55,042 nt of DNA from Alphaproteobacteria bacterium (GTDB lineage: Bacteria > Pseudomonadota > Alphaproteobacteria > CAAGCB01 > CAG-977), in assembly GCA_024413465.1 (NCBI GenBank), contig JAKSVU010000010.1, forward strand, positions 1-55,042. Reading direction: 5' to 3'. Under the pieces are notes generated by a model. That model searched no databases. It was not told where the DNA came from and saw only the letters and a list, made by a program, of their open reading frames with translations. The translations under genes were made by a program, and so were the position numbers. Below, in pieces: positions 44,826 to 54,314 of the stretch. Numbering within the stretch: position 1 is the stretch's first letter; every line of letters starts with the position of its first letter.

Positions 44826-47474
44826 TTATTCCTCCTTATTTTCAAAAGAATACGTAAATTGTTCATCCTTTGCATCAACAATTGCTTTTTTCATTACGTG
44901 GCCTTCCATCGTATTCTTCAAGAAAGCAGCACTAATTTCCGGCAACAAGTCATTATTGATAATTGCATCAATCAAACGAGCACCAGAAGCAACGTTATTA
45001 CAACGGCGAATAATTTCATTTCGAACGTTATCTGTATAAGTTAATTCAGCACGATAATTTTCACGAACGCGTTTTTGAACTTTTGCTAATTTCAAATCGA
45101 TAATCGAATAAAGTGCTTTTTTGCCTAATGGATAATATGGAACGATGGAAATACGACCAAGCAATGCTGCTGGGAATACTTTCATCATCGCTGGACGAAC
45201 AGCTTCTTCCAACACACTCATATCCGGCAAGTTATCTTCATCTTGGCACAAATCACAAATAGCATCATCCCCAACGTTTGTCGTTAATAAAATAACGGTA
45301 TTGCGGAAATTAACTAAACGACCTGCACCATCTTCCATTTGTCCTTTATCAAAGACTTGGAAGAAAATTTCATGTACGTCTGGATGAGCTTTTTCAACTT
45401 CATCCAACAACAAAACACTGTATGGTTTACGACGAATAGCTTCTGTCAAAACACCACCTTCTCCGTAACCAACGTACCCTGGAGGAGCTCCTTTCAACGT
45501 AGAAACGGTGTGAGCTTCTTGGAATTCAGACATATTAATTGTAACGATATTTTGTTCTGAACCATACATTTGTTCTGCCAAAGCCAATGCTGTTTCCGTT
45601 TTACCGACACCACTTGGACCTGCCAACATAATAACGGCAATAGGACGATTTGGATCAGCTAATGAAGCACGAGCTGTCATCACACGGCGAGCAATCAAAT
45701 CCAACCCATGTTTTTGACCGATAACACGCTTATTCATTTCATCGCCCAAATTCAGAACGGATTGAATTTCATTTTTCACCATTCTTCCCAATGGAATACC
45801 TGTCCATTCAGAAATAATCGTAGAAACTGCTTGTGTATCAACTTGTGGCAATACCAAAGGATCTTCACCTTGAAGTTCTGACAATTCTTTTTGTTTAGCC
45901 AACAATGCTGTCCGAATTGTTTCATCCGAAGACCCCTTTTCACGCAATTCATCGCGTAATTTACGACATTCTTCGACAACTGCTTTTTCTTTTGCTAAAC
46001 GATCTTCTAATGCAGTCTTCTTTTCATTCTGAGCAGTAATTTCTTTTTCAATTGCTTCTAATTTTTCCGTGTGTTCACATCCTTCTGCTTGTTCACGATT
46101 TAAAATATCGCGTTCCAATTCCAAAGCAGAAATTTTGCGTTTACAGAATTCTAATTCAGCTGGATCAGAATTTTGGCTGAGTGCAACACGCGCACAAGCT
46201 GTATCCAAAATACTAACGGCTTTATCAGGCAATTGACGAGCTGGAATATACCGACGAGATAATTTAACGGCTGAAGACAAAGCTTCGTCCAAAATTAAAA
46301 CGTTGTGATGTTTTTCCAAAGCACCAGAAATTCCACGCATCATTTGCGTTGCTTTATCATCATCCGGTTCATCAACTAAAATGTTTTGGAAACGACGAGT
46401 TAAAGCAGGATCTTTTTCAAAATACTTAACGTATTCAGCCCAAGTTGTTGCTGCAATACAACGCAATTGACCACGAGCCAATGCAGGTTTTAACAAGTTT
46501 GCAGCATCATTTTGACCTGCAGCACCACCTGCACCAATCAGCGTATGAGCTTCATCAATAAACAAAATAATCGGTGTTTCAGAAGCTTGAACTTCTTCAA
46601 TAACTTGTTTCAAACGATTTTCAAATTCACCCTTCATACTTGCACCGGCTTGTAACAAACCAATATCGAGTGAACGCAAAACCGTTCCCTTCAAACAATC
46701 TGGAACGTCTCCTGATGCCAAGCGTTGAGCAAAACCTTCAACAACTGCCGTTTTACCAACACCAGCATCCCCTGTTAAAATTGGGTTATTTTGACGACGA
46801 CGCATTAAAATATCGATAATTTTACGAATTTCAGCATCACGACCAACAATTGGATCTGATTTTCCTGATTTTGCTTGTTCTGTCATATCAACGGTATAAA
46901 GTTTCAAAGCTTCTCCTTTACCCATTGCAGCAGAACCCATCATTTGGCCGACTTGACCTGTTGCACCACTTTCACCAGCAGAAACTGCAACTGAAGTTTC
47001 AGAAGATTCTGCAACGATATCTTTAAATTTTTCAACAAGCAAATCGCCATTGATTTTAACAAATTCGCTACTCATTTCATGTAACAAGTGAGCTAAATCT
47101 GAATTTGCTTTCAAAGCGCACAGAACATGACCTGTTCTGATGACAGATTCACTAAATACCAAAGAAGTTGTCATCCAAGTTTCTTTGATTGCCGTTTCAA
47201 TGGTACTTGAAAAATCTGAAATAGAACTAGCTCCACGAGGTAAAGCATCCAATGCACGCGTTAAATCTTTTGCTAATTTAGCTTCATCTAAAGCAAAAAA
47301 TTTGACAACAGCGTGCCAATCATTATTTTCACCAAGTAAAATCTGATTTACCCAATGAACGAGTTCAACGTATGGATTTCCTCTTGTTTTGCACAAAATG
47401 GTCGCGCTTTCTATTGCCTTGTAAGCAGCTTGATCCAATTTAGAAAACATTTGGACGCGTTTTAATTTGGCCAT
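44826..47474 (-). CDS. clpV: Type VI secretion sheath-recycling ATPase ClpV (TssH)
   Basis: 882 residues, a class I AAA+ Clp/HSP100 protein. The N-domain (1-160) binds TssC helices. AAA1 has Walker A GDAGVGKT (235-242) and Walker B LFIDEAH (about 304-310). A middle coiled-coil domain spans about 430-540, and AAA2 has Walker A GPSGVGKT (619-626). It disassembles contracted TssBC sheath. The start overlaps the tssG end by 13 bases, so the two are coupled. Confidence 0.96.
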   Translation of the reverse strand: MAKLKRVQMFSKLDQAAYKAIESATILCKTRGNPYVELVHWVNQILLGENNDWHAVVKFFALDEAKLAKDLTRALDALPRGASSISDFSSTIETAIKETWMTTSLVFSESVIRTGHVLCALKANSDLAHLLHEMSSEFVKINGDLLVEKFKDIVAESSETSVAVSAGESGATGQVGQMMGSAAMGKGEALKLYTVDMTEQAKSGKSDPIVGRDAEIRKIIDILMRRRQNNPILTGDAGVGKTAVVEGFAQRLASGDVPDCLKGTVLRSLDIGLLQAGASMKGEFENRLKQVIEEVQASETPIILFIDEAHTLIGAGGAAGQNDAANLLKPALARGQLRCIAATTWAEYVKYFEKDPALTRRFQNILVDEPDDDKATQMMRGISGALEKHHNVLILDEALSSAVKLSRRYIPARQLPDKAVSILDTACARVALSQNSDPAELEFCKRKISALELERDILNREQAEGCEHTEKLEAIEKEITAQNEKKTALEDRLAKEKAVVEECRKLRDELREKGSSDETIRTALLAKQKELSELQGEDPLVLPQVDTQAVSTIISEWTGIPLGRMVKNEIQSVLNLGDEMNKRVIGQKHGLDLIARRVMTARASLADPNRPIAVIMLAGPSGVGKTETALALAEQMYGSEQNIVTINMSEFQEAHTVSTLKGAPPGYVGYGEGGVLTEAIRRKPYSVLLLDEVEKAHPDVHEIFFQVFDKGQMEDGAGRLVNFRNTVILLTTNVGDDAICDLCQDEDNLPDMSVLEEAVRPAMMKVFPAALLGRISIVPYYPLGKKALYSIIDLKLAKVQKRVRENYRAELTYTDNVRNEIIRRCNNVASGARLIDAIINNDLLPEISAAFLKNTMEGHVMKKAIVDAKDEQFTYSFENKEE

Positions 47475-48535
47475 GTATTTTTCCCTTTCTTATTAAAGGA
47501 GGCAGTATGTTTCTTTTTAACTAACCTACTAGCTCCTACTGTTAATGTAACGGATTTACCGATGAATTGGTTACAACCTAACCAACAATTTCTTCCCAAT
47601 TTCATCGATTTATTATTTCCTAAAACCAATTTTGGTATTTCTGAACCTTTTAAAATAAAATTAAACTTGTAATCCATCGGTTTATTTACGTATGATGATA
47701 TTACGTCGCAAAGTAAATCAAATCCTTCTGCTCCAGGTAGAAAATTTTCACATTTTCTAAAGGAGATTGGTCCAATATTTACGCAAAATTCACGTGTAGC
47801 CGACATATAATGACGACCTAATTGCAGACTTTGACCTAGAACGGCTGTTGATGCGTTCCCCAATTTGGCAAGATCTTTTGAAGGAATATCATACGAACCA
47901 ACGATATGATCTATAACGTCCACCTTACATTTCAATAAATTATGCAAAATATCATTTAAGGCATACTTATTTTTGATTGTATTTCCAAAATAATTTGCAA
48001 AATTTGCTCCCGTCATTTGTGTTGACTTTTTATACACACTCGTATCAGGCATAAAACCAGCAATTGAACAAATGATATTTGAAATCATATCATCATCAGG
48101 GCGATCATAACTAACAGACTGTTTCGTCAGCGCCCAAGCACGATAAAACAAGGTGGTAAAACGATGATGAATAATATCTAAAAATCGACGGAACGTCTGA
48201 TCGTAATTATTATGAGATTGTTGAAATATAAGATTTGTAAATTCCAAAGGCATTGGACCATTAACACCCAACAATCCAAAAAAATACGTCATAATCAGGG
48301 CAGAATATTTATCATTTCCTGTTCTAATTTCAGCAATAGAAGTTGATGGAAAACTCAGATATGGAGCTTGACCAAAACGCAAAGGTTCTTGTTCTGGTAA
48401 AGGAGCATACCCAATTCGAGGAAGCTGAGGATTTCCCTTTTCGAAACGACGTACCATTTCAAAAAAATCTGGCTCATTTATCCCCTGCCTTAATTTGCGG
48501 GCTACTTGTTTTACATATTGTTCAAGGTCCGCCAT
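47462..48535 (-). CDS. tssG: Type VI secretion baseplate protein TssG
   Basis: 357 residues. It has the TssG start region with FFEMVRRFEK and IGYAPLPEQEPLRFGQAP, followed by YFGLLGVNGPMPLEFTNLI and a Tyr/Arg-rich FLDIIHHRFTTLFYRAW block, all typical of the family. TssG with two TssF copies makes the baseplate wedge. It overlaps tssF by 25 bases at its start and clpV by 13 at its end. Lys-rich C-terminus. Confidence 0.94.
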   Translation of the reverse strand: MADLEQYVKQVARKLRQGINEPDFFEMVRRFEKGNPQLPRIGYAPLPEQEPLRFGQAPYLSFPSTSIAEIRTGNDKYSALIMTYFFGLLGVNGPMPLEFTNLIFQQSHNNYDQTFRRFLDIIHHRFTTLFYRAWALTKQSVSYDRPDDDMISNIICSIAGFMPDTSVYKKSTQMTGANFANYFGNTIKNKYALNDILHNLLKCKVDVIDHIVGSYDIPSKDLAKLGNASTAVLGQSLQLGRHYMSATREFCVNIGPISFRKCENFLPGAEGFDLLCDVISSYVNKPMDYKFNFILKGSEIPKLVLGNNKSMKLGRNCWLGCNQFIGKSVTLTVGASRLVKKKHTASFNKKGKNTWPN

Positions 48536-50316
48536 GTTCCAATTAATCCTGATTGCGTTGTTCTAAATTCGATTTCAAGTAATGAATTTAACGGCGTAAA
48601 TGATTTGAATATATTTATCAAAACCAAACCGTATAAATAAAAACCTACTCCAGCATAAGCCGTTTCATTCAGCGTAAATTGAATTTTCCACCCTGTTTCA
48701 AAAAAGACCGTTCCATTTTTGTTATATCTGAACGTTTGAGGTTCACTCGTTAATGAAACTATTCCTTCGACCATTCGTTTACATTCATCAGCAGATCTGA
48801 GTACATAACTTGATAAAAGGGACTTCAATAATTCCAAAGGAATTGTTCCATTCTTCCATAATACACCCGAAAAATTTAACAAAATATGGCTAACTTTAGC
48901 CCAATCTGCTTTATTTCCCCGATCAATTAAGGGATAATTTGGCCGAGATGGTTTTGTTAAAAATTCCCCAGATTTAACAAATGGTATTTCAAAGGTCAAT
49001 GGCGTTGATTGTTGTAAAAATAAAGGTAAATCACGATTTGAACAAATCATCTCTGCTAAATATTGAGCGACGTCCTGCATATCTGCATTCTGCCCAGAAA
49101 CAGAAACAAAAACTTCAGTTCCCGCATAAGATGAACGCTGTTTTTCTTTTTGGTCAAACAAAGAACGGCTACGATGAACTGAATAAAAATTATATTTTAA
49201 TTTTTCGTCATCTTCATGATTAAAAAATGAAGTTGCATCAAATAATTCTTTGTTTTGGGCATCATAAAATTCCATTTTTTGAATACTATAAACTTCATAA
49301 TCTTGAGGTGACATTTGTTCAGGAACGATGTGTAATTCAAATTGATCTTTTGCAAGATTGAGACGTTCAGAACGCTTTTTGAACGCATTAATCATTGGTA
49401 CACAATTCGTTTTAAAAGTTGCCGTCCTGATTTCCTGTGCCAATTCACTTTCACGGCGTTTAAAAGTAAATAATAGTTCGATTTGACCAGATCCTGCCTT
49501 AAAAATATCTCCTATATTTTCAATGGTAATAAATTTTAGAAAAGATGGATATGACAAGAACTTTTTCAGCATATGGATGCCATACATATTTCCTTTTGTT
49601 TCGCTAAGCAATAATTCAATATCTTCAAAGGAATTCACCTTAATCTTAGCATTTTTTAATAATTTAAAACCATCCCCGTTAGAATAATAAATTCCCTCTA
49701 AATCAGACAACATTTGACGCATAATCATTGAAGCCGTTGCATCACTTGCGTTAATATACAGCGTTAAATTATTTGCTTTAATTTTTTTTATTTCATTTGC
49801 ATTTGGCAAACCTAAATCAAGATGAATTCCTGAAACTGCTGTCCTACTTTCAATATCAAAATTAGCTAGGTCACGCGTAATATATTCCGCAGCAGAAACG
49901 TAAACGGGAGATAAATAAATTGGGGAGACAGATGAAAATTTACAAGCCGTAGTCATTGTTGGAATGTGAGCTTCTCCAACGATTACGTCATCTAATAAAT
50001 TTCCAGCTCTAACTTCTTCAGAAGCATAATCAACATTCAATTGAACGACCGCACCAGAAACAATTGGAGTCAAAATTTCTGGAGAAACGGAAGCTAAAAC
50101 TGCTTCCAAAAAATACTTATACCCATCGTCTAATCTTTTTTCCACACGAGCTGACAAAAAAGCCGTTCCCTCAAGCAATCTTTCCACGTAAGGATCGGCA
50201 CAATCAAATTTTGTTAAATCTAAACGTCCTGCAATCTTAGGAAATTCATTAGCGAATTCCCCACCTAAATCTCTTAAATAGGTCAGATTTTCACGATAAT
50301 AGTCCAGAAAATCCAT
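48511..50316 (-). CDS. tssF: Type VI secretion baseplate protein TssF
   Basis: 601 residues, family length ~580-620. The N-terminal signature YYRENLTYLRDLGGEFANE followed by FPKIAGRLDL is unmistakable. The later LPLFLQQSTPLTFEIPFVKSG region and the closing LLEIEFRTTQSGLIGTWR complete the pattern. It forms, with TssG and TssE, the baseplate wedge that starts sheath polymerisation. It begins after a 15-base gap from tssE. Confidence 0.95.
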   Translation of the reverse strand: MDFLDYYRENLTYLRDLGGEFANEFPKIAGRLDLTKFDCADPYVERLLEGTAFLSARVEKRLDDGYKYFLEAVLASVSPEILTPIVSGAVVQLNVDYASEEVRAGNLLDDVIVGEAHIPTMTTACKFSSVSPIYLSPVYVSAAEYITRDLANFDIESRTAVSGIHLDLGLPNANEIKKIKANNLTLYINASDATASMIMRQMLSDLEGIYYSNGDGFKLLKNAKIKVNSFEDIELLLSETKGNMYGIHMLKKFLSYPSFLKFITIENIGDIFKAGSGQIELLFTFKRRESELAQEIRTATFKTNCVPMINAFKKRSERLNLAKDQFELHIVPEQMSPQDYEVYSIQKMEFYDAQNKELFDATSFFNHEDDEKLKYNFYSVHRSRSLFDQKEKQRSSYAGTEVFVSVSGQNADMQDVAQYLAEMICSNRDLPLFLQQSTPLTFEIPFVKSGEFLTKPSRPNYPLIDRGNKADWAKVSHILLNFSGVLWKNGTIPLELLKSLLSSYVLRSADECKRMVEGIVSLTSEPQTFRYNKNGTVFFETGWKIQFTLNETAYAGVGFYLYGLVLINIFKSFTPLNSLLEIEFRTTQSGLIGTWRTLNNM

Positions 50317-50331
50317 TTTTTACTCCGTTAT

Positions 50332-50844
50332 TTATTCTTCTTTTACAGTCGACATTCCCGTTTCTAAATCTAAAAATGATTTAAAAACGATTTCTTCTTC
50401 AATCTCAGCCACCCTAATATTTCCTCGGATTTGATAAGTTATTTTAGATTTACTTCCATCGGTCTCTTCAACAAATTCTACTTCCAAACTTTCTGGATCC
50501 AATCTGGGTTCAAAAGTCTTTAATTGAAATTCAATTCGTTCTCTTACTTTTTCACGATTATCCTGTGTATTTATTAATCCACAATAATCTGGTAATCCAT
50601 AATTAATCACACTGTTCTGAATCTCAGGCCATCTTTCTAATTCTTCTTCACTTGGATGTGATTTTGAATTAAGAAGCATATTTATATTTTTATAAATGTC
50701 ACTTTTTAATGATTTAAGCGTTACACCAGGAATAAAAACTTCTTTTTTTTCCTCTGGATTCAAATCTATGATACGGCGCAGCAAACAAGGCCAATACCTT
50801 ATTTCACTTTTGTTTTTTTCTTTATTTTCTGACTTACCAAACAT
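50332..50844 (-). CDS. tssE: Type VI secretion baseplate protein TssE (gp25-like)
   Basis: 170 residues from the ATG at 50844, preceded by an AAGAGA site. An ATG 19 codons further up would add a basic, poorly conserved extension and is not preferred. The middle block NSVINYGLPDYCGL, then VRERIEFQLKTFEPRLDP, followed by IRGNIRV resembles gp25/TssE with its lysozyme-like fold. It is separated from tssC by 133 bases that contain a strong hairpin, so expression may be set lower than that of the sheath genes. Confidence 0.85.
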   Translation of the reverse strand: MFGKSENKEKNKSEIRYWPCLLRRIIDLNPEEKKEVFIPGVTLKSLKSDIYKNINMLLNSKSHPSEEELERWPEIQNSVINYGLPDYCGLINTQDNREKVRERIEFQLKTFEPRLDPESLEVEFVEETDGSKSKITYQIRGNIRVAEIEEEIVFKSFLDLETGMSTVKEE

Positions 50845-50969
50845 TAAATCTCTTTTTAACAGACAAAACGGGAAAAGAAAATTTTTCCTTTCCCTTCTCA
50901 TTTAAAATTTTAAATTAAGCCTTTTTGGTGTAGATCACGCATTTATTTTCATTCTTCTAAATCTTTGTC

Positions 50970-51019
50970 TTGCAACCTTTCCGTTGTCTTATACCAAATG
51001 AACAAAAGAAAGGTTGCAA
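50970..51019 (-). terminator. Hairpin between tssC and tssE (possible partial terminator)
   Basis: A 12-bp perfect inverted repeat: TTGCAACCTTTC (50970-50981) with GAAAGGTTGCAA (51008-51019), separated by 26 bases. A T-run follows on the plus strand but not on the minus strand, so for the tss operon it is more likely an attenuator, RNA-stability element or processing site than a full stop. Confidence 0.55.
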
Positions 51020-51034
51020 AACTTTTTATTTTTT

Positions 51035-52525
51035 TTATTTTGCTCCACTTGGAACTTTTGTAACCAAACGCAAAGAGGTTGTTAACCCTTCTAATTGGTA
51101 ATGTGGACGCAAATAAAATTTAGCAGAATAATATCCTGGTTGACCTTCGACAGCATCAACTTCAACTTTTGCTTCTGCCAAAGGATATTTTGCTTTAGTT
51201 TCTTCGCTAGCAGTTGGATCACTTGTTACATAATTAGAAATCCAATCACTTAACCATTGTTGCATATCATCCTTTTCTTTAAATGAACCAATCTTATCAC
51301 GAACGATACATTTTAAGTAATGAGCAAAGCGGCTAGTTGCAAAAATATATGGCAAACGAGCAGACAAGGCAGCATTAGCCGTAGCATCTGGAGAATCATA
51401 TTCTTTAGGTTTATTAACTGTTTGACCACCTAAAAATACAGCATAATCTGTATTTTTCCAATGAACTAACGGCAAAAATCCATTAGCAGATAATTCAGCT
51501 TCTCGACGATCCGTAATAGCAACTTCCGTAGGACATTTCATTGCAACGCCACCATCATCCGTTGGGAACGTATGGGTTGGCAAACCTTGAACAGCACCAC
51601 CAGCTTCAACACCACGAATACTTGCACACCAACCATATTCTGTGAAAGAACGGTTAATATTTACACCCATTGCATAAGCTGCGTTCATCCAGTTATATTT
51701 ATCACTTTGACCAGCACCTGTATCTTCTTCAAAATTAAATTTTTCAACAGGATTTGTTTTTGAACCGTATGGCATACGGCTTAAAACACGAGGCATTGCC
51801 AAAGCAACGTAGCGGCTATCTTCTGATTCACGGAATGATCTCCATGCTGCATACTCTGGTGTAGAGAAAATCTTGGTAATATCGCGTGGATTAGACAATT
51901 CTTGCCAAGATTCCATATTCATAATTGATGGATCAGATGCTGCAATAAATGGAGCATGTGCTGCGGCAGCAATTTGGGACATACCTTTTAAAACTTCCAA
52001 ATCTGGAGCACTATGGTTGAAATAATAATCCCCAATCAAACATCCAAATGGTTCACCACCAGCTGTCCCATATTCATCTTCATATATTTTCTTGAACAAT
52101 GGACTTTGATCCCAAGCCGTTCCTTTGAATTTTTTTATGCATTTAGCTATATCATTTTTGGAAATATTCAAAACGCGAATTTTCATAGATTCATTTGTTT
52201 GTGTATTATTTACCAAATAATTCAAACCACGCCATGCACCTTCCAAATTTGAAAAGTCTTTGTGGTGGATAATCAAATTGACTTGATCGGAAATCTTTTT
52301 ATCCAATTCTGCAATCATTGCTTCGATTGTTTTGATAGCATTATCACTAACCAAAGCTGCATTTTCTAAAGCTTGAGCAGCTAGTGTTTTAACTGCTTTT
52401 TTAACAGCACTATCAGCTTCTTCTGTTTTTGGTTTAAATTCCTGATTTAATAATTTTTCAAAATCAGACATCTCCAACGTTTGAGCATCAGCTTGTTGAG
52501 CCTGTTGTAATTCTTCACCTGACAT
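51035..52525 (-). CDS. tssC: Type VI secretion contractile sheath large subunit TssC
   Basis: 496 residues, the usual TssC/VipB size. Conserved blocks include LEGAWRGLNYLVNNTQTN, then EFGCLIGDYYF-like EPFGCLIGDYYF, SWQELSNPRDITKIF and FTEYGWCASIRGVEAGG. The near-C-terminal RFAHYLKCIVRDKIGSF is very typical. With TssB it builds the sheath whose contraction fires the Hcp tube. It starts 11 bases after tssB. Confidence 0.97.
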   Translation of the reverse strand: MSGEELQQAQQADAQTLEMSDFEKLLNQEFKPKTEEADSAVKKAVKTLAAQALENAALVSDNAIKTIEAMIAELDKKISDQVNLIIHHKDFSNLEGAWRGLNYLVNNTQTNESMKIRVLNISKNDIAKCIKKFKGTAWDQSPLFKKIYEDEYGTAGGEPFGCLIGDYYFNHSAPDLEVLKGMSQIAAAAHAPFIAASDPSIMNMESWQELSNPRDITKIFSTPEYAAWRSFRESEDSRYVALAMPRVLSRMPYGSKTNPVEKFNFEEDTGAGQSDKYNWMNAAYAMGVNINRSFTEYGWCASIRGVEAGGAVQGLPTHTFPTDDGGVAMKCPTEVAITDRREAELSANGFLPLVHWKNTDYAVFLGGQTVNKPKEYDSPDATANAALSARLPYIFATSRFAHYLKCIVRDKIGSFKEKDDMQQWLSDWISNYVTSDPTASEETKAKYPLAEAKVEVDAVEGQPGYYSAKFYLRPHYQLEGLTTSLRLVTKVPSGAK

Positions 52526-52536
52526 TTAAAAACTCC

Positions 52537-53076
52537 TTATTCTTTATCTTTAGCTTCTTCAGCAACTTTTTCAGCAGCTTCTTTTTCTTTTGCTTTTGCA
52601 GACAATGCTTTTAACAATGCTGGATCATCCAAGATTTTATTAATTAAATCTTCAGCACCAGATTTACCATCCATATAGCTTAACAAGTTTGCCAATTCTT
52701 GACGAGCTTTCAACAAATCTTTCAACCCATCAACTTTTTCAGCAACAGCTGCAGGAGAGAAATCTTCCATACTTTCAAAAGTCATATCAATTGGCAAATT
52801 TCCTTCACCTGTCATTACGTTTGGCACGTTGAATGCGACACGCGGTTTTACACTTTTCAATCTGTCATCAAAATTGTCACAATCAATTTCTAACATCTTG
52901 CGTTCTTCTATTCTTGGTAGTGGTTCTGCCGGTTTACCTGACAAATCAGACATAACCCCCATAACGAATGGTAAATTAACTTTTTTCTCTGCCCCATATA
53001 ATTCAACGTCATATTCAACTTGAACACGAGGAGCTCTGTTCTTTCCAACAAATTTTTGACCACTATTTGAAGCCAT
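52537..53076 (-). CDS. tssB: Type VI secretion contractile sheath small subunit TssB
   Basis: 179 residues. The TssB/VipA core includes RVQVEYDVELYGAEKKVNLP, then FVMGVMSDLSG, followed by VKPRVAFNVPN and the DFSPAAVAEKVDGLKDLL helix. The last ~35 residues are Lys/Glu/Ala-rich and extend slightly past the normal end. It forms the sheath with TssC, translated right after it. Preceded by tssA with a 29-base gap. Confidence 0.96.
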   Translation of the reverse strand: MASNSGQKFVGKNRAPRVQVEYDVELYGAEKKVNLPFVMGVMSDLSGKPAEPLPRIEERKMLEIDCDNFDDRLKSVKPRVAFNVPNVMTGEGNLPIDMTFESMEDFSPAAVAEKVDGLKDLLKARQELANLLSYMDGKSGAEDLINKILDDPALLKALSAKAKEKEAAEKVAEEAKDKE

Positions 53077-53105
53077 AATACTTTTCCTTTCCTTTTTGTT
53101 AGATA

Positions 53106-54149
53106 CTAATAATCTTCTTCAGATTTGACGCCTAAGATATCACGCCCACGAGACAAAGCATCTGGAGCTATATCTTGCAACAAATCCATAAAATTCATTT
53201 CAGCTAAACGCAATGCCCGTTGAATCAAATATGGCACCGGACTAGTTGGTTCTTCTGCTTGAAAATATTCCATTCCTTTTTTCAACAGCAACAATGCTTC
53301 TGCACGACTACTTGCTTTAACGTTTGCAATGGAAACTTTACTATTTTTCACCGCAACCGGAGCAACACTTCCTACAGAAGTATTTTCACCAACACCTGCT
53401 TGTTCAGCTTGTACACTTTCAGCATCGTCATTTTCTTCATTCATGACGTGTTTTTCATAAAAACTTGTAAAACGCTTTAATTCTTTTTGCAAAGAAACAA
53501 TTGACAATGAATACCCACCCGTCAATTTTGCATTTGTTTCTTCGATCATTGCAGATACAGTTTCATTAATCTGCTTAATCAAATCATACTTTTCTTTGAC
53601 TTGACCTGCCTTTGCCATCATCTCTGCGTTGATTAAATTCATATCAACGGGAGTTTCGCTTTCAATTTCACCATTGGCAATCATCACATCGCGAAGTGTA
53701 TAATTCAAACCTGATACCAATTTAATTTGACGCAATTTTGACGGGAACATAATGACATCATCAAAAGCCCCTGGATCCGGAGACAACATCATCAAAATAT
53801 TTAAACGTTCCAACGGATCATTATCATCATCTGGATCTAATTTTGGATAAAGATCATTCCAATATTCATTCAACAACCAACGAATTAAATCCAACCCATC
53901 TGCCAATCCAGACAAACCATTAATCTGCGTTTCAGCAATACACAGATAGGTTGCCACTCGCAAATCACGCGTTTTTTTCCATAATTCTAAACAATTTTTC
54001 TTTAATCCACGCCAATCCGGATCTGTTCCATTTTCAGGATCCCCCCGAACCAAATCCTCTAGAATAACGTAGAGTGGATCATATTCACAATTTTCCCCAA
54101 CGACAGCATCCGCAGAAACAGGGACTTTTAATTCAGAAAACTCAGACAC
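53106..54149 (-). CDS. tssA: Type VI secretion cap/coordinating protein TssA
   Basis: 347 residues with the ImpA N-terminal domain (about 1-130): DPLYVILEDLVRG, then DWRGLKKNCLELWKKTRDLRVATYL, followed by GLDLIRWLLNEYWNDLYPKLDPDDD. A linker follows, then a C-terminal helical segment with SRAEALLLLKKGMEYFQAEEPTSPVPYLIQRA, typical of TssA. TssA guides sheath and tube assembly. The start is GTG with a weak ribosome site. It is the first gene of the tssA-B-C-E-F-G-clpV-PAAR-vgrG operon. Confidence 0.92.
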   Translation of the reverse strand: MSEFSELKVPVSADAVVGENCEYDPLYVILEDLVRGDPENGTDPDWRGLKKNCLELWKKTRDLRVATYLCIAETQINGLSGLADGLDLIRWLLNEYWNDLYPKLDPDDDNDPLERLNILMMLSPDPGAFDDVIMFPSKLRQIKLVSGLNYTLRDVMIANGEIESETPVDMNLINAEMMAKAGQVKEKYDLIKQINETVSAMIEETNAKLTGGYSLSIVSLQKELKRFTSFYEKHVMNEENDDAESVQAEQAGVGENTSVGSVAPVAVKNSKVSIANVKASSRAEALLLLKKGMEYFQAEEPTSPVPYLIQRALRLAEMNFMDLLQDIAPDALSRGRDILGVKSEEDY

Positions 54150-54171
54150 TTTTCATTAACCCTTTGAAGCT

Positions 54172-54177
54172 ATTATA
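54172..54177 (-). promoter_or_regulatory. Possible -10 element of the tssA operon
   Basis: On the minus strand a perfect TATAAT lies 22 bases before the tssA GTG, but no good -35 is seen at 16-18 bases. No sigma-54 site was found here. Confidence 0.3.
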
Positions 54178-54246
54178 AATTAAGTAGAATGATAACTGAT
54201 ACACATAAAAAAATCAATTTAAAACTTACAATTATCAATAAAAAAT

Positions 54247-54281
54247 ATTTCCCTCAACTATATCTTAAAGTTGAGGGAAAT
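54247..54281 (-). terminator. Intrinsic terminator of hcp copy 2
   Basis: On the minus strand ATTTCCCTCAACT pairs perfectly over 13 bp with AGTTGAGGGAAAT around a nine-base loop, then ATTTTT. It is homologous to the terminator at 42708 but two stem pairs differ, each changed on both sides. Confidence 0.9.
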
Positions 54282-54314
54282 AATTAATTACAACTTTAAA
54301 TCTTTAAAATTTAA

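Noticed and set aside
52821-52836. TTGGCACG-TTGA-ATGC resembles a sigma-54 promoter
   Set aside because: It is antisense within tssB and drives no gene; one key -12 base differs.
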